The notes under the pieces: model-generated
Told to the model about the DNA's origin: nothing
The model's database searches: none
Seen by the model: the letters and a program-made list of their open reading frames with translations, nothing else
Shown here: positions 22,794 through 32,879 of the stretch, piece by piece
Numbering within the stretch: the first letter of the stretch is position 1
Layout: each line of letters begins with the position of its first letter
Source of the DNA: Aegilops tauschii subsp. strangulata
Lineage: Eukaryota; Streptophyta; Magnoliopsida; Poales; Poaceae
Assembly (NCBI RefSeq): GCF_002575655.3
Contig: NC_053040.3
Location: forward strand, 352,909,267-352,973,266
Reading direction: 5' to 3'
Length of the DNA stretch: 64,000 nt
Program-made: the position numbers and the translations under genes

Positions 22794-23714
22794 TATTGGT
22801 GCAACAAACCCTGGGTCTGTTGCCCAGACTGTGCACAGGCACGAGAATAAGATTGAAGCACCAACCCAAGTTAGGATACAAGGAACCAAGAGATTCGAAG
22901 GACCAACATGCAGATCAGAGGGACCAAGACCAAACCAGAGAAGCAGGATATCACCAAGAGAAAGGCCTCCTTTGCCGGGCAGGCGAGCCAGGCAAGGGGC
23001 GAGGCCACCCCCAGAAGCAAGCAATCGAAGCGCCTCGGTAGGGCCTGCCGGGGCTCACGGAGGCAAAACCACCTCACCAACCACTCAATCACAACCCACG
23101 TCGTCGATCAGTGCGGTGTCAAGCCGCAAAGTTACTGAGTGGAAGTCATTTGCCACATGGCTGCCTCTCCTTACAGAAGAAACCCACAGATGACACCCGT
23201 CCTGCAACGAGTCAAGAGAACAGGCGCGAAGCTGGCAAGATAGCCTGACATGCCTTGCCGGGCAACCAGTGATGTGACACTAAGCGGTGCATTTAATGCG
23301 CCCTGTCAGCCCATAGAGTTAGGTATGATACCACTGTTTGCTATCATATCAGTGCATAATGACTACTTTGCCATTGTGGTGACCCCTTGATCTATAAAAG
23401 GAGGCCCATGGCAACCGTAGAAAGGGTTAGAAGGTTGGATAACTCACACCCCCATACGCGCGTAGTCGCTGCTGCCCCAAGGCAACCCCTGCCGGGCAAG
23501 TGTACTACGCTCCACCACCACCTTTTCCACCATCAATCCACCAAAGCAGGAGTAGGGTTTTACGCCTCACGGCGGCCCGAACCTGGGTAAAATTGCTTGT
23601 GTGATCCCTGTCGCGCTGCCCCATGCTCGTCTGCTCTTTGTGCAATGCGTCGCCCCCTTGCCGAACCAGCAAGGGGCCTCCTGGTCCCATAGGTGGTCGT
23701 GGTTTCCCACGACA
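22794..23714 (+). repeat. 5' LTR of gypsy D (921 bp)
   Basis: From about TATTGGTGCAACAAACC (ancestral TG mutated) to CCCACGACA. It pairs with the split 3' LTR at a few percent divergence by eye. Confidence 0.85.
23392..23400 (+). promoter_or_regulatory. TATA box of gypsy D 5' LTR
   Basis: CTATAAAAG in the middle of the LTR, with GC-rich sequence downstream. The same box in the 3' LTR is at 42146-42154. Confidence 0.65.
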
Positions 23715-23804
23715 TCTACCTCTCTAAATATAGGGGGAAGGGAGGAGGAGGAGGCGCCCTAGATCCAATCTAGGAGTGGATGCCAAGGCAGATGGGACCT
23801 CCCC
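23715..23804 (+). repeat. Copia-LTR-like 90 bp in place of the gypsy D primer-binding site
   Basis: These 90 bases match 42469-42558, the copia C LTR flank right of D's 3' LTR, with about six mismatches. Both begin with TCTAC. The match stops abruptly at 23804/42558. A PBS should be here. Gene conversion from the 3' side is the simplest reading; see the findings. Confidence 0.7.
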
Positions 23805-23920
23805 AAGCGATAGCAACAGTTCGTGCTGCTGACCGTACGGAGGGGGCTGTCCCCACGGTGCAGTCCCCATCACGGAAGCCAGCGTGAGCGCAACAGAATT
23901 AAGATCACGACAACGTCTCG

Positions 23921-24979
23921 ATGGCCTCTTCTGACCCTCGAGTAAGTCCAGGCCAACGTCAAGCCCCGGAGGATGGGCGGAGAGGAGACACGCGCCTCGT
24001 CATCGAGCAGCGCCGCGACGACCTCCGCTGGACCGACGGGTGCGACGGCCTCAACGTCGACGAGCCTGTGCTCGGTGTTGGCGGGTGCCTACCCTTCGAG
24101 GTTGGTTGCCCTGCCTTTACACGAGAGCTGCGGCAAGTCCGTTGGCCATCCGTTTGCACGTTCAAGCCAGAGATACCCGAGAAATACGACGGGAGACTGA
24201 ACCCGACAGAGTTCCTGAGCATCTACACCATCGCTGTTCAGGCTGCCGGGGGAAGAGATGAGAAGGTGTTCGCCAACTACTTCCCTTTGGTAGACAAATC
24301 CAATGTGAGGTCTTGGCTGATGCACCTACCGGAGAACTCCATTTCGTCGTGGGCTGACCCGTGCCATGAGTTCATTGGCGCCTTCACTGCCGGTCATCAG
24401 GAACCCAGCAGGCCCAGCGATTTGCAGCTTCTCCAGCAGAAGGAAGGAGAAACCCTCCATAAGTATTTACAGAGATTCAGCAAAGTTCATAGAAATATCC
24501 CAAATATCCATCTGGCAGCTGTGATAGCTGCCTTCCAGTCCAATGTGTGCAATCGTCGTATCCGTTCCAAGATGAACATGCGGTTACCCAAGACTGTGAA
24601 TGAGCTTTACACATTAGTGGATAAGTGTGCTCGGATGGAGGAGGGAAGGAGGTTGCCCGGAGAGGAAGATTGCACCAACATTGATTCAGAGGATGAGGAT
24701 GAATCAACTAGTCAGAAGAAGAGCAAGAAGCGCAGTAAGAAGCGAAGAGATAAGGCAGTGATGACTGTTGAAGGATCAGGTACGCCTAGTACTAGCAAGA
24801 AGGCCAAGGCTGAGGCCCCCGGCAAGGAAGCTGCCGTGTGCACAGACTGCCGGGAGGCTGCTGCTGCCGAGAAAGTCGAGAAAGGTGATGGGCCGTACTG
24901 CAAGATTCATCGGACCAAGGGCCACGACCTTCAAGAGTGTTACCAAGTTGAGCAGCTTGTCAAGAAACAGAGACCGTAA
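23921..24979 (+). CDS. Gag of gypsy D
   Basis: 352 codons from an ATG at 23921. The retrotransposon Gag region runs from about residue 85 (TFKPEIPEKYDG) to 240, with FANYFPLVDKSNVRSWLMHLP and YLQRFSKVHRNIPN blocks. A highly basic Lys/Arg tract and a zinc-binding cluster, YCKIHRTKGHDLQEC, follow near 325-341. It builds the particle and binds RNA. The TAA at 24977-24979 is probably premature, because the same frame continues YEKRDKEKGQ in the family's style. The first 60 residues are Arg-rich and may be out of the original frame. Confidence 0.8.
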   Translation: MASSDPRVSPGQRQAPEDGRRGDTRLVIEQRRDDLRWTDGCDGLNVDEPVLGVGGCLPFEVGCPAFTRELRQVRWPSVCTFKPEIPEKYDGRLNPTEFLSIYTIAVQAAGGRDEKVFANYFPLVDKSNVRSWLMHLPENSISSWADPCHEFIGAFTAGHQEPSRPSDLQLLQQKEGETLHKYLQRFSKVHRNIPNIHLAAVIAAFQSNVCNRRIRSKMNMRLPKTVNELYTLVDKCARMEEGRRLPGEEDCTNIDSEDEDESTSQKKSKKRSKKRRDKAVMTVEGSGTPSTSKKAKAEAPGKEAAVCTDCREAAAAEKVEKGDGPYCKIHRTKGHDLQECYQVEQLVKKQRP

Positions 24980-25203
24980 TATGAGAAGCGTGACAAGGAA
25001 AAAGGTCAGAATGTTGCTGGCGGTAAGGGTCGGGTGGTGAAGTAAACCGCCCCGGCAAACCCTTTCGGAATCAAGGAAAGCCCGCCAGAGGTCGAGAGAA
25101 GGAAACCTGTGATGATGAGAGTGATGGAGGGGATGAAGAGGAAACCGACGAGCAAGAGTTTCAGAAGGCCACAGACGCCCTGTGCATTGACGGAGGTGCA
25201 TCT

Positions 25204-26025
25204 TTGCACACTTCTCACCGCCAGCTCAAACGGTGGGTACGAGAGGTCAATGCCATGGAACCAGCGCCAGAGGCCCGGAAGCCGCTCAAATGGACCCGTA
25301 CGCGCATCATTTTTGACAAGGAGGACCATCCTACCTGTACCACTGCGGTAGGATGTTTGCCGTTGTTGGTCTCCCCAACAATTCGCAACCTCAAGGTCAC
25401 AAAGATGTTGGTGGACGGCGGGGCCGGGTTGAATCTGATTTCCCCGGCAGTCATCAGCAACCTTCAGATAGGAGAAGATGAGCTAGAGGTTACCGGCACG
25501 TTTCAAGGAGTTAATCCCGGCAGGAGCCATCCCAAGGGAAAGATCACGTTGCCGGTAATGTTTGGGGGAGAACTGAATTACCGGACTGAGAGGGTTGTGT
25601 TTGATGTGGTTGATCTCCCCCTGCCGTACATTGGGATTCTTGGACGCCCGGCCTTGGCTAAGTTCATGGCTGCATCCCACTACGCCTACAACACCCTGAA
25701 GATGCCTGGGCCACTAGGAGTCATCACCATCCCATCAGATGAGAAGGATGCAATTATTTATGTGGACAAGATGTACCGGGATGCGGTCGTGGAAGCGGCA
25801 GCTCCCGCCAAGGAAAGCAAAGGAAAGAAGAGAGGCTGTAAGGCCTCCGGCAAAGAGTCCGGGAAGTATGCCCCCACCGAGTGCACGACACCCGTTGACG
25901 ACGTGCCGGAGTGTTCTAACAGCAAGAGATCCAAGGTTGCTGCACCCCAAGTGAAGAAGGTCCCGGCAGGGCTTGCTGGCGTTGATGGTACTTTCACTAT
26001 CAGCGCCACCCTCGATGACAAATAG
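25204..26025 (+). CDS. Aspartic protease and linker of gypsy D
   Basis: 273 codons. The retropepsin-like motif KMLVDGGAGLNLIS places the catalytic Asp near residue 71 (DGG, usual in Tat elements). FDVVDLPLPYIGILGRPALAKFMA follows the family pattern of protease C-termini. A Lys/Ser-rich linker runs to a TAG at 26023-26025, which separates it from RT by seven codons. In an intact element the frame would run on into RT, so this stop is a lesion. The ATG chosen by the ORF is internal to an older gag-pol frame. Confidence 0.8.
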   Translation: MHTSHRQLKRWVREVNAMEPAPEARKPLKWTRTRIIFDKEDHPTCTTAVGCLPLLVSPTIRNLKVTKMLVDGGAGLNLISPAVISNLQIGEDELEVTGTFQGVNPGRSHPKGKITLPVMFGGELNYRTERVVFDVVDLPLPYIGILGRPALAKFMAASHYAYNTLKMPGPLGVITIPSDEKDAIIYVDKMYRDAVVEAAAPAKESKGKKRGCKASGKESGKYAPTECTTPVDDVPECSNSKRSKVAAPQVKKVPAGLAGVDGTFTISATLDDK

Positions 26026-26046
26026 GAAAGCGCGCTCGTTTCCTTC

Positions 26047-26960
26047 TTGTGGGCGAATATCGATGTGTTTGCCTGGCAACCATCTGATATCCCCGGTGCT
26101 CCCAGGGAGGTAATCGAGCACCACCTTGCTGTCTGCCCACATGCCCGACCTGTCAAGCAGAAAGTCCAGAAGCAGGCCTTGGAGAGACAACAGTTCATTG
26201 CAGAAGAGATCAAGAAGCTTGAGGCAGCTGGTTTGGTCAGAGGAGTATTGCACCCCACGTGGTTGGCAAATCCAGTGGTAGTCCAAAAGGCTAACGGGAA
26301 ATCGAGGCTATGCATAGATTTCATAGATCTCAACAAGGCTTGCCCGAAAGACCCATTTCCCTTGCCGTGCATCGACCAGATTGTGGACTCCACTTCGGGT
26401 TATGATTTGCTCTCCTTTCTAGATGCATACTCTAGGAATCACCAAATCTTCATGTCCAAGGAAGATGAAGAGAAGACGTCGTTCATCACTCCATGTGGTA
26501 CGTACTGCTTTATCGACATGCCATTCGGATTAAAGAGTGTCGGGTCCACTTTTGCAAGGGCAATCCAGATTGGTTTTGAGCCACAACTACACAGAAACAT
26601 AGAGGCCTATATGGATGATATTATGGTCAAGACCAAGGATAAGGCTACCCTTATTCAAGATTTGGAGGAGACATTTTATAATCTGCGCAAGATTAGTCTG
26701 AAGCTTAACCCGGAGAAGTGTGTATTTGGTGTTGCCTTCGGCAAGCTACTTGGGTTCTTTGTATCCCATCGCGGGATCGAAGCCAACCCCGACAAGTTCA
26801 AGGCCATCGAGCAGATCCAAGCGCCAAGAACAGTTAAGGATGTGAGGCGCCTGACAGGATGTGTTGCCGCACTAAGCAGGTTTATCTCCAAGTCTGCCGA
26901 GCGCGCCCTGCCGTTCTTCAAGATCTTGAAGAAGGACGGCCCTATGAAGTGGACCCCCAG
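26047..26960 (+). pseudogene. Reverse transcriptase of gypsy D
   Basis: RT blocks in order are VFAWQPSDIPG, LCIDFIDLNKACPKDPFPLP, FLDAYS, MPFGLKS and the active site AYMDDIM (Asp pair near residues 190-191), then LNPEKCVFG and GIEANPDKFKAI. RT copies the genomic RNA into DNA. The active site is intact. One extra C in the run at about 26955-26959 shifts the frame into 26975-28063, so RT and RNase H are no longer joined. Confidence 0.88.
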
Positions 26961-26974
26961 AAGTAGATGCAGCT

Positions 26975-28063
26975 TTGCAAGAGTTGAAGGCCTACTTGTC
27001 CTCTGTGCTTACCTTGGTTTCCCCCAAACCCCAGGAGCCATTGTTGTTGTACTTGGCAGCAACCAACCAGGTGGTCAGTGATGCCTTGGTAGCGCAGCGG
27101 GAAGTAGATGAGGCAGAAAGTGAGCAGAGACCGGCAGAGTCAGAGAAGGATCAGGACAGCAGTCAGCACGGCAACGTTAGCAACCCCAAGGACACGGCAA
27201 GGAAGAAAGTGGTGCAGTGCCCAGTGTACTTCGTCAGCTCCTTGTTGCAGGGGGCTAGATCGAGATACTCTGGTGTGCAGAAGTTGATCTTTGGCCTCAT
27301 TATGGCCTCAAGGAAACTTCGCCACTACTTCCAAGCCCATGAGATCACGGTTGTTACTCGTTTCCCATTCCAAAGGATACTCCAAAACCCTGAGGCTACC
27401 GGCAGAATAGTGGAGTGGGCTTTGGAGTTATCTAGCTTTGGTTTGAAGTTTGAGAGCACATCAACTATCCAGAGCAGGGCATTGGCAGAGTTTATTGCAG
27501 AATGGACGCCAACCCCTGATGAGGAAGTGACAGAGACAGCTATCCCCGACAAGGAATCACCCCAAGAATGGATTATGTATTTTGATGGTGCGTTTTCCCT
27601 GCAAGGTGCAGGAGCTGGCGTGCTTCTTGTTGCCCCCTCCAGGGAGCACTTGAAGTACGTCGTCCAAATGCATTTTGCCCGGGAAGAAGCTACCAACAAT
27701 ACAGCTGAGTGTGAAGGACTCCTTGCTGGGCTCAGTATTGCAGCTGAATTGGGAATCAAGAAACTAATCATTCGAGGAGATTCACAGCTTGTAGTGAGAC
27801 AAGTCAACAAGGATTACCAAAGTCCATTGATCGAGGCATACATCGAGGAAGTGAGGAGATTGGAGGAGCACTTTGACGGATTGCAAACAGAGCACATATC
27901 CCGTGCGGATAATAGCATAGCTGATCATCTGTTGAAGTGTGTTGTGCAGAAGCTTCCTGTGGAACCAGGGACTTTTGTTCTCCATCTCACTCAGCCCTCG
28001 TATCCACAAAAACAATGGCCCGGAAGAGGGGAAAGTTGGACTATGGTAAGCCTCTCCCGGTAG
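26975..28063 (+). CDS. Dual RNase H region of gypsy D (Ty3 RNase H plus archaeal-like RNase H)
   Basis: 362 codons. The first part (about 1-130) is the gypsy RNase H (PLLLYLAATNQVVSDALV, PVYFVSSLL, KLRHYFQAHEITVVT). The second (about 198-320) is an archaeal-like RNase H with MYFDGAF, NNTAECEGLLAGL, IRGDSQLVVRQV and RADNSIAD, so all four acidic positions are present. The pair is the hallmark of Tat-lineage elements. The last 30 codons look shifted relative to the linker. The domain is open and could still fold. Confidence 0.88.
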   Translation: MQELKAYLSSVLTLVSPKPQEPLLLYLAATNQVVSDALVAQREVDEAESEQRPAESEKDQDSSQHGNVSNPKDTARKKVVQCPVYFVSSLLQGARSRYSGVQKLIFGLIMASRKLRHYFQAHEITVVTRFPFQRILQNPEATGRIVEWALELSSFGLKFESTSTIQSRALAEFIAEWTPTPDEEVTETAIPDKESPQEWIMYFDGAFSLQGAGAGVLLVAPSREHLKYVVQMHFAREEATNNTAECEGLLAGLSIAAELGIKKLIIRGDSQLVVRQVNKDYQSPLIEAYIEEVRRLEEHFDGLQTEHISRADNSIADHLLKCVVQKLPVEPGTFVLHLTQPSYPQKQWPGRGESWTMVSLSR

Positions 28064-28121
28064 AGACCCTGCCGGAAACAACTCCTCATAGCCTGCCGGA
28101 CCACCCCCTCCAGCCGGGTCC

Positions 28122-29438
28122 ATGAACCCCGCGAACGAGGCTGGTGCTCCTGCATCAGAGGAGGTGCCGCTAGTCCTTGTTGCCGAGCCCCAGGCTCCAA
28201 CTTGGACAAGGCACATTGTCCACTTCCTCCAAACCAAAGAGCTTCCCAGCGACCAAGATGAAGCTGAAAAAGTAGCCCGGAGGGCCAATATGTATCAGTT
28301 TGTCGATGACACTCTGTACAGAAGGTGGCCCGGCAGTGTGAAATTGAAGTGTGTGTGCCGAGAAGAAGGAAAGGAACTGCTGGCTGAGATTCACACAAGA
28401 ATATGCGGCTCCCACATTGGATCAAGGGCATTAGTTGGGAAAGCATTTCGGCAAGGATTCTATTGGCCCACAGCCCTCCAAGATGCGGTCGAGCTAGTCA
28501 CGACATGTGAAGCCTGCCAGTTCCATTCCAAGAAAACACACCTGCCTGCCCAAGCTCTTCAAACAATCCCTCTATCATGGCCATTTTCGGTCTAGGGGTT
28601 CGATATCCTCGGCCCCTTCCCCCGAGCAATCGGGGGCTTTGAATTCTTGTTCGTTGCCATCGACAAGTTTACAAAGTGGCTGGAAGTGACTGTCGTGAGA
28701 AAGGTGACTGCTCAGTCAGCTATCAAATTCTTGGAAGAATTGGTGTGTCGTTTTGGAGTTCCGGCAAGGATCATCACTGACAATGGCACCCAGTTCACGA
28801 GCCGCGCCTTCATGCAATATGTTCATGCCCTTGGATGCAAGATCTCATTTGCCTCTGTGGCACACCCCCGGAGCAATGGACAATCTTAGATGGCGAACGC
28901 TGAAGTGCTACGTGGACTCAAGACAAGAACTTTTGGTACGCTGCAGAAGCACGGCAAGCGGTGGATCGAGGAGCTGCTGGTAGTTCTCTGGTCCCTCAGA
29001 ATGACACCAAACCGAGCTACCGGGCAGACTCCCTTCTCCCTGGTCTACGGGGTAGAAGCAGTTATCCCCACGGAACTCATTTACGGGTCGCCTCGAGTGC
29101 TTGCCTACGATGAAGTAGCGCAAGATCAGCACCGGTGTGACGACGCTGTGCTACTCGAGGAGAACCGTCTCCGGGCTGCTACGCGTGCTTCACGCTACCA
29201 GCAAACCCTGCGTCACTATCGTAGCCGCAGGGTTCATGCCCGGTGTTTTGAGGAAGGTGACCCTGTCCTTAGGCGCGTTCAGTCCGCCAAGGGTACACAC
29301 AAGTTGTCACCAAAGTGGGACGGCCCTTACTGGGTAGTACGAGTCACCAGACCTGGCGCAGTCCGTCTCGAGACCGGAGATGGCACTCAGTTGCAAAACT
29401 CATGGAATATTGAGCATGTCCGTAAGTTCTACCCATAA
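28122..29438 (+). pseudogene. Integrase of gypsy D (two nonsense codons)
   Basis: The HHCC zinc finger (EIHTRICGSHIG, then CEACQF), the catalytic core and a C-terminal domain ending in NIEHVRKFYP. The core has the first Asp in GFDILGPF and the second in ITDNGTQF. A TAG at 28593-28595 replaces the Trp before GFDILG. A TAG at 28887-28889 falls exactly where the catalytic Glu of the D,D,E triad stands (NGQS-stop-MANAEVLRGLK). All three pieces are in one frame, so two point mutations alone break it. Confidence 0.88.
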
Positions 29439-31494
29439 GGCGCGGCTGTCGGGCCCTGCCCGGAAGCCACCCTTTTGTACAGGCCTTGCCTCAGCTGCAT
29501 GTAACCCCTTGTAGAAAGCCGTGGCGATGACCCCGTGCAAGAGAAAACAAAGAAGCGCTGTGGGGGCCCCCGACCAAGATTGCATGCATGCATGAGCATA
29601 CCAAGATCACTACATAAGCATTTCATGAGCATTTGTATATGCATATAGATAGTATTGCATCTTGCATTCATTCTCATCGGCATGAAGCTGCAGGTTCTTG
29701 TCGTGAACATGGCTTCGACAAAGAGTTGAGGAGATTGCCTGGCACTGCGATCCCCGGCAAGCCAAACAGATAAATTTTACCTCTTGTCCGTTAATGTTCT
29801 GTAAGGCTACAACTTGAGCATGATAAAGCCTCGCCACTCTTTTGAGACTTAGGTGCTCCCATCCATGACTCAAATGTTGCTTTGGTCAGAATGGTCGCAG
29901 TAGCCTTTGGAAAAAAGAAGTTGGCGGGGGGCTGGCACCTCTATCTGTTACCCGGCAGACAAAGAGGGCGCCGACAGGATAGCCTGCCGGGGAAAACTCG
30001 TTTATTTACATTAAAGAGGCATCTCACCTCTGCATGGACATACACATGCACGTGTTCCCGACAAGGTTCATCTTTTTCATTAATATGCTAACACAAGTAC
30101 AAGCATTACAGAACACAAACACGGACTCGAGTGATTACATTATTTGAGTTAAAATTTGGTGATTGCCAACAAGTTTAAGATTAAAAAAAGATAAGTGCCC
30201 CGTGATCCCCTCTTCTCGTTTCCCCTCCTTCAGGCACTGTGGCGGAAGGAGGAAAAGATGAGAAAAGGAGCACCCAAGCGGGAGCCCACCCCGGTCCCGT
30301 CAGGGCCCGTTGGGCACGGCCTGACAAGACCGGGAGTGGTGAGGCTGCGAAGGAGGAGTGCGGGGGACGGGGCGCCGCCTTCTGGTCGCCACCTCCAGAG
30401 CCAGCAAGAAGCCCCAGCTTGAGCGCCGGTAGAGTCATCCACCAAAGCTCAATCGCAAGACTGCTGGAGGGGAGGCGAAGGTGCCAAGAGAACATCCCTC
30501 CCCGGCTATCACCCTAGGAGGCTGGTGATGATGATGCCGGGGGGGAGGGGAAGAGCGGGAAGACGAGGCGGCAGGTCGCTAGTCGGAGGCGAAGGCATCC
30601 ACGCCATCGTACTCGGACCTGACCCCCTGCCACCCGCCTTCTCCGTCTTCCCTCACTTTCTCCTCACCACCGCTGCTCCCGAGAAGCACCAAGACACCAG
30701 CCCGGCGCTCTCCCCGGGAAGACGGTGAGCGGCCGAAACGGCCAAGGGGCTCGAGGCACTCCTTGGCGGGCAGGAAAGCGCAGCTCTTGTCGACATCAGC
30801 CCCAAGACCTCCGGGAGGGGCAGTGCTGGGATTACCAATGATCTCCAGCCCCACCTCCCGGTCGAGCTTCGAAGGAACCAAGAAGTTCGCCACAGCAAGG
30901 ACTAGGCTCACTGCTCGAGCGTCAGTGCCAGCGTGTGGCGACATTGGCCCCGACCAAGAGCCCGGGGGCTGGCCTCAGGCTCTTCTCTTCAACATGACCA
31001 GCAGAAGCAGGAGACACAGGAAGATGGATGTGGGGTTGGATGACTCCGCCCTCCTCCGTCCCTCCTCCGTCCCTCCTTTTATAGGCGAGGCGAGGAGGGG
31101 GGCTGCTCCATCAACGGGCGGCCAGCGTCCTCCTCCACCAATTCAAGACGACCGGGCCCTCACCTTGATGCTCTCCCGCGCCACGTGCCTCCGTTACCTA
31201 CCCCATGCGATGCATGCAGCATACGTGGCCAAGGATAAAGGCGCGGTGGGAAGAGTGAATTGGCAGTTTCTACCCCGTGCATTAAAGTCATTCACGGGCC
31301 ATTACTGGAGCGGCCCCACCACTATTGGCTTTACACAACGCGCGGGAAAATAGGAAACTGGCCCGGAATCAAGGCTAATGAAGGATCAAGGAAGACTTCA
31401 AGAGACCAGACTCCTCAGCAACTCTGCCTATGCACTTATTTGGCCCTACCCCGATGACGCTTAGCAGCGCGTTCGGGGCAGGCCCGGGGGCTTC
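29439..31494 (+). other. 3' region of gypsy D, no sense-strand gene
   Basis: About 2 kb between integrase and the 3' LTR. The - strand holds a TATA-like box (31076-31084) followed by overlapping GC-rich ORFs (30944-30579, 121 codons, and 30495-30181, 104 codons) that I do not recognise. Tat elements often carry an antisense gene here, as Fatima and E do below, but no PF04195-like motif is visible. A polypurine-like stretch (GGCCCGGGGGCTTC) precedes the LTR. Confidence 0.55.
31076..31084 (-). promoter_or_regulatory. Antisense TATA-like box in gypsy D 3' region
   Basis: TATAAAAGG on the - strand, with a GC-rich downstream region and a 121-codon ORF starting about 130 bases further on. Confidence 0.35.
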
Positions 31495-32084
31495 CGTCAG
31501 TGCAACAAACCCTGGGTCTGTTGCCCAAACTGTGCACAGGCACGAGAACAAGATTGAAGCACCAACCCAAGTCAGGATACAAGGAACCAAGAGATTCGAA
31601 GGACCAACATGCAGATCAGAGGGACCAAGACCAAACCAGAGAAGCAGGATATCACCAAGAGAAAGGCCTCCTTTGCTGGGCAGGCGAGCCCGGCAAGGGG
31701 CGAGGGCACCCCCAGAAGCAAGCAATCAAAGCGCCCCGGCAGGGCCTGCCGGGGCTCACGGAGGCTAAACCACCTCACCAACCACTCAACCACAACCCAC
31801 GTCGTCGATCAGTGCGGTGTCAAGCCGCAAAGTTACTGAGTGGCAGTCATTCGCCACATGGCTACCTCTCCTTACAGAAGAAACCCACAGATGACACTCG
31901 TCCTCTGACGTGTCAAGAGAACAGGCACAGAGCTGGTAAGATAGCCCGGCAGGCCTTGCCGGACAACCAGTGATGTGACACTAAGCGGTGCATTTAATGC
32001 GCCCTGTCAGTCCATAGAGTTAGGTAAGATACCATTGTTTGCTATCATATTAGTGCATAATGACTACTTTGCCATTGTGGCGAC
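31495..32084 (+). repeat. 3' LTR of gypsy D, first piece (590 bp)
   Basis: It matches 22794-23380 or so of the 5' LTR and is cut by the Fatima-type element. Confidence 0.88.
32080..32084. repeat. TSD (left) of Fatima-type element
   Basis: GCGAC, matched with one change by GTGAC at 42133-42137. The 5' LTR of D has GTGAC here, so the left copy carries the mutation. Confidence 0.85.
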
Positions 32085-32554
32085 TGTCGGTGTTGAAACC
32101 GGCGGATCTCGGGTAGGGGGTCCCGAACTGTGCGTCTAAGGTCGATGGTAACAGGAGATGGGGGACATGATGTTTACCCAGGTTTGGGCCCTCTTGATGG
32201 AGGTAATACCCTACTTCCTGCTTGATTGATCTTGATGAATATGAGAATTACAAGAGTTGATCTACCACGAGATCGTAATGGCTAAACCCTAGATGTCTAG
32301 CATGTATGATTATGATTGCCTCTACGGACTAAACCCTCCGGTTTGTATAGCACCGGAGGGGCCTAGGGTTGTACAAAGTCAGTTTACAGAGGAAGGAATC
32401 TACATATCCGAACACCAAGCTTGCCATCCACGCAAAGGAGAGTCCCATCCGGACACGGGAAGAAATCTTTTGTCTTGTATCTTCATAGCCCGTCAGTCCG
32501 GCCCATGTCATATAGGCCGGACGCCCGAGGACCCCTTAATCCAGGACTCCCTCA
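32085..32554 (-). repeat. 3' LTR of Fatima-type element (470 bp)
   Basis: It pairs with 41662-42132 at about 95% identity by eye. The - strand PPT region (GGTTTGGGGGCTAC) is at 32555-32568. Confidence 0.92.
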
Positions 32555-32879
32555 GTAGCCCCCAAACCAGGCCTCAATGATGATGTATCCGACACGCAGA
32601 TTGTCTTCGGCATTGCAAGGCGGGCTCCTCCTCCGAATACTTCAAAGCACCTGACTTAGAGAGTTGTATTCGCTTGTGATTTATTGTCATGCCCCTCGGC
32701 TTATGTGCCTCCATTGCTTCTGCCTCCACGTGTCGAGCGAATACGAAAGGGCAGGGTATTTTTTGCACATAACACCCCAGCCATGCAAGAAAGGCATCTA
32801 ATTAAAGAGATTGGATCTCAGATCCCATTCCACATCAAACGGAAAATCCTTAGACCTTGCCAGGAGAAACCATTCCAAC

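Noticed and set aside
23715..23804. Extending gypsy D's LTRs by 90 bp to include this match
   Set aside because: The LTR would then lose its TG...CA ends and the TCTAC duplication, and copia C's LTR would lose its TATA box. I keep it as an alternative only.
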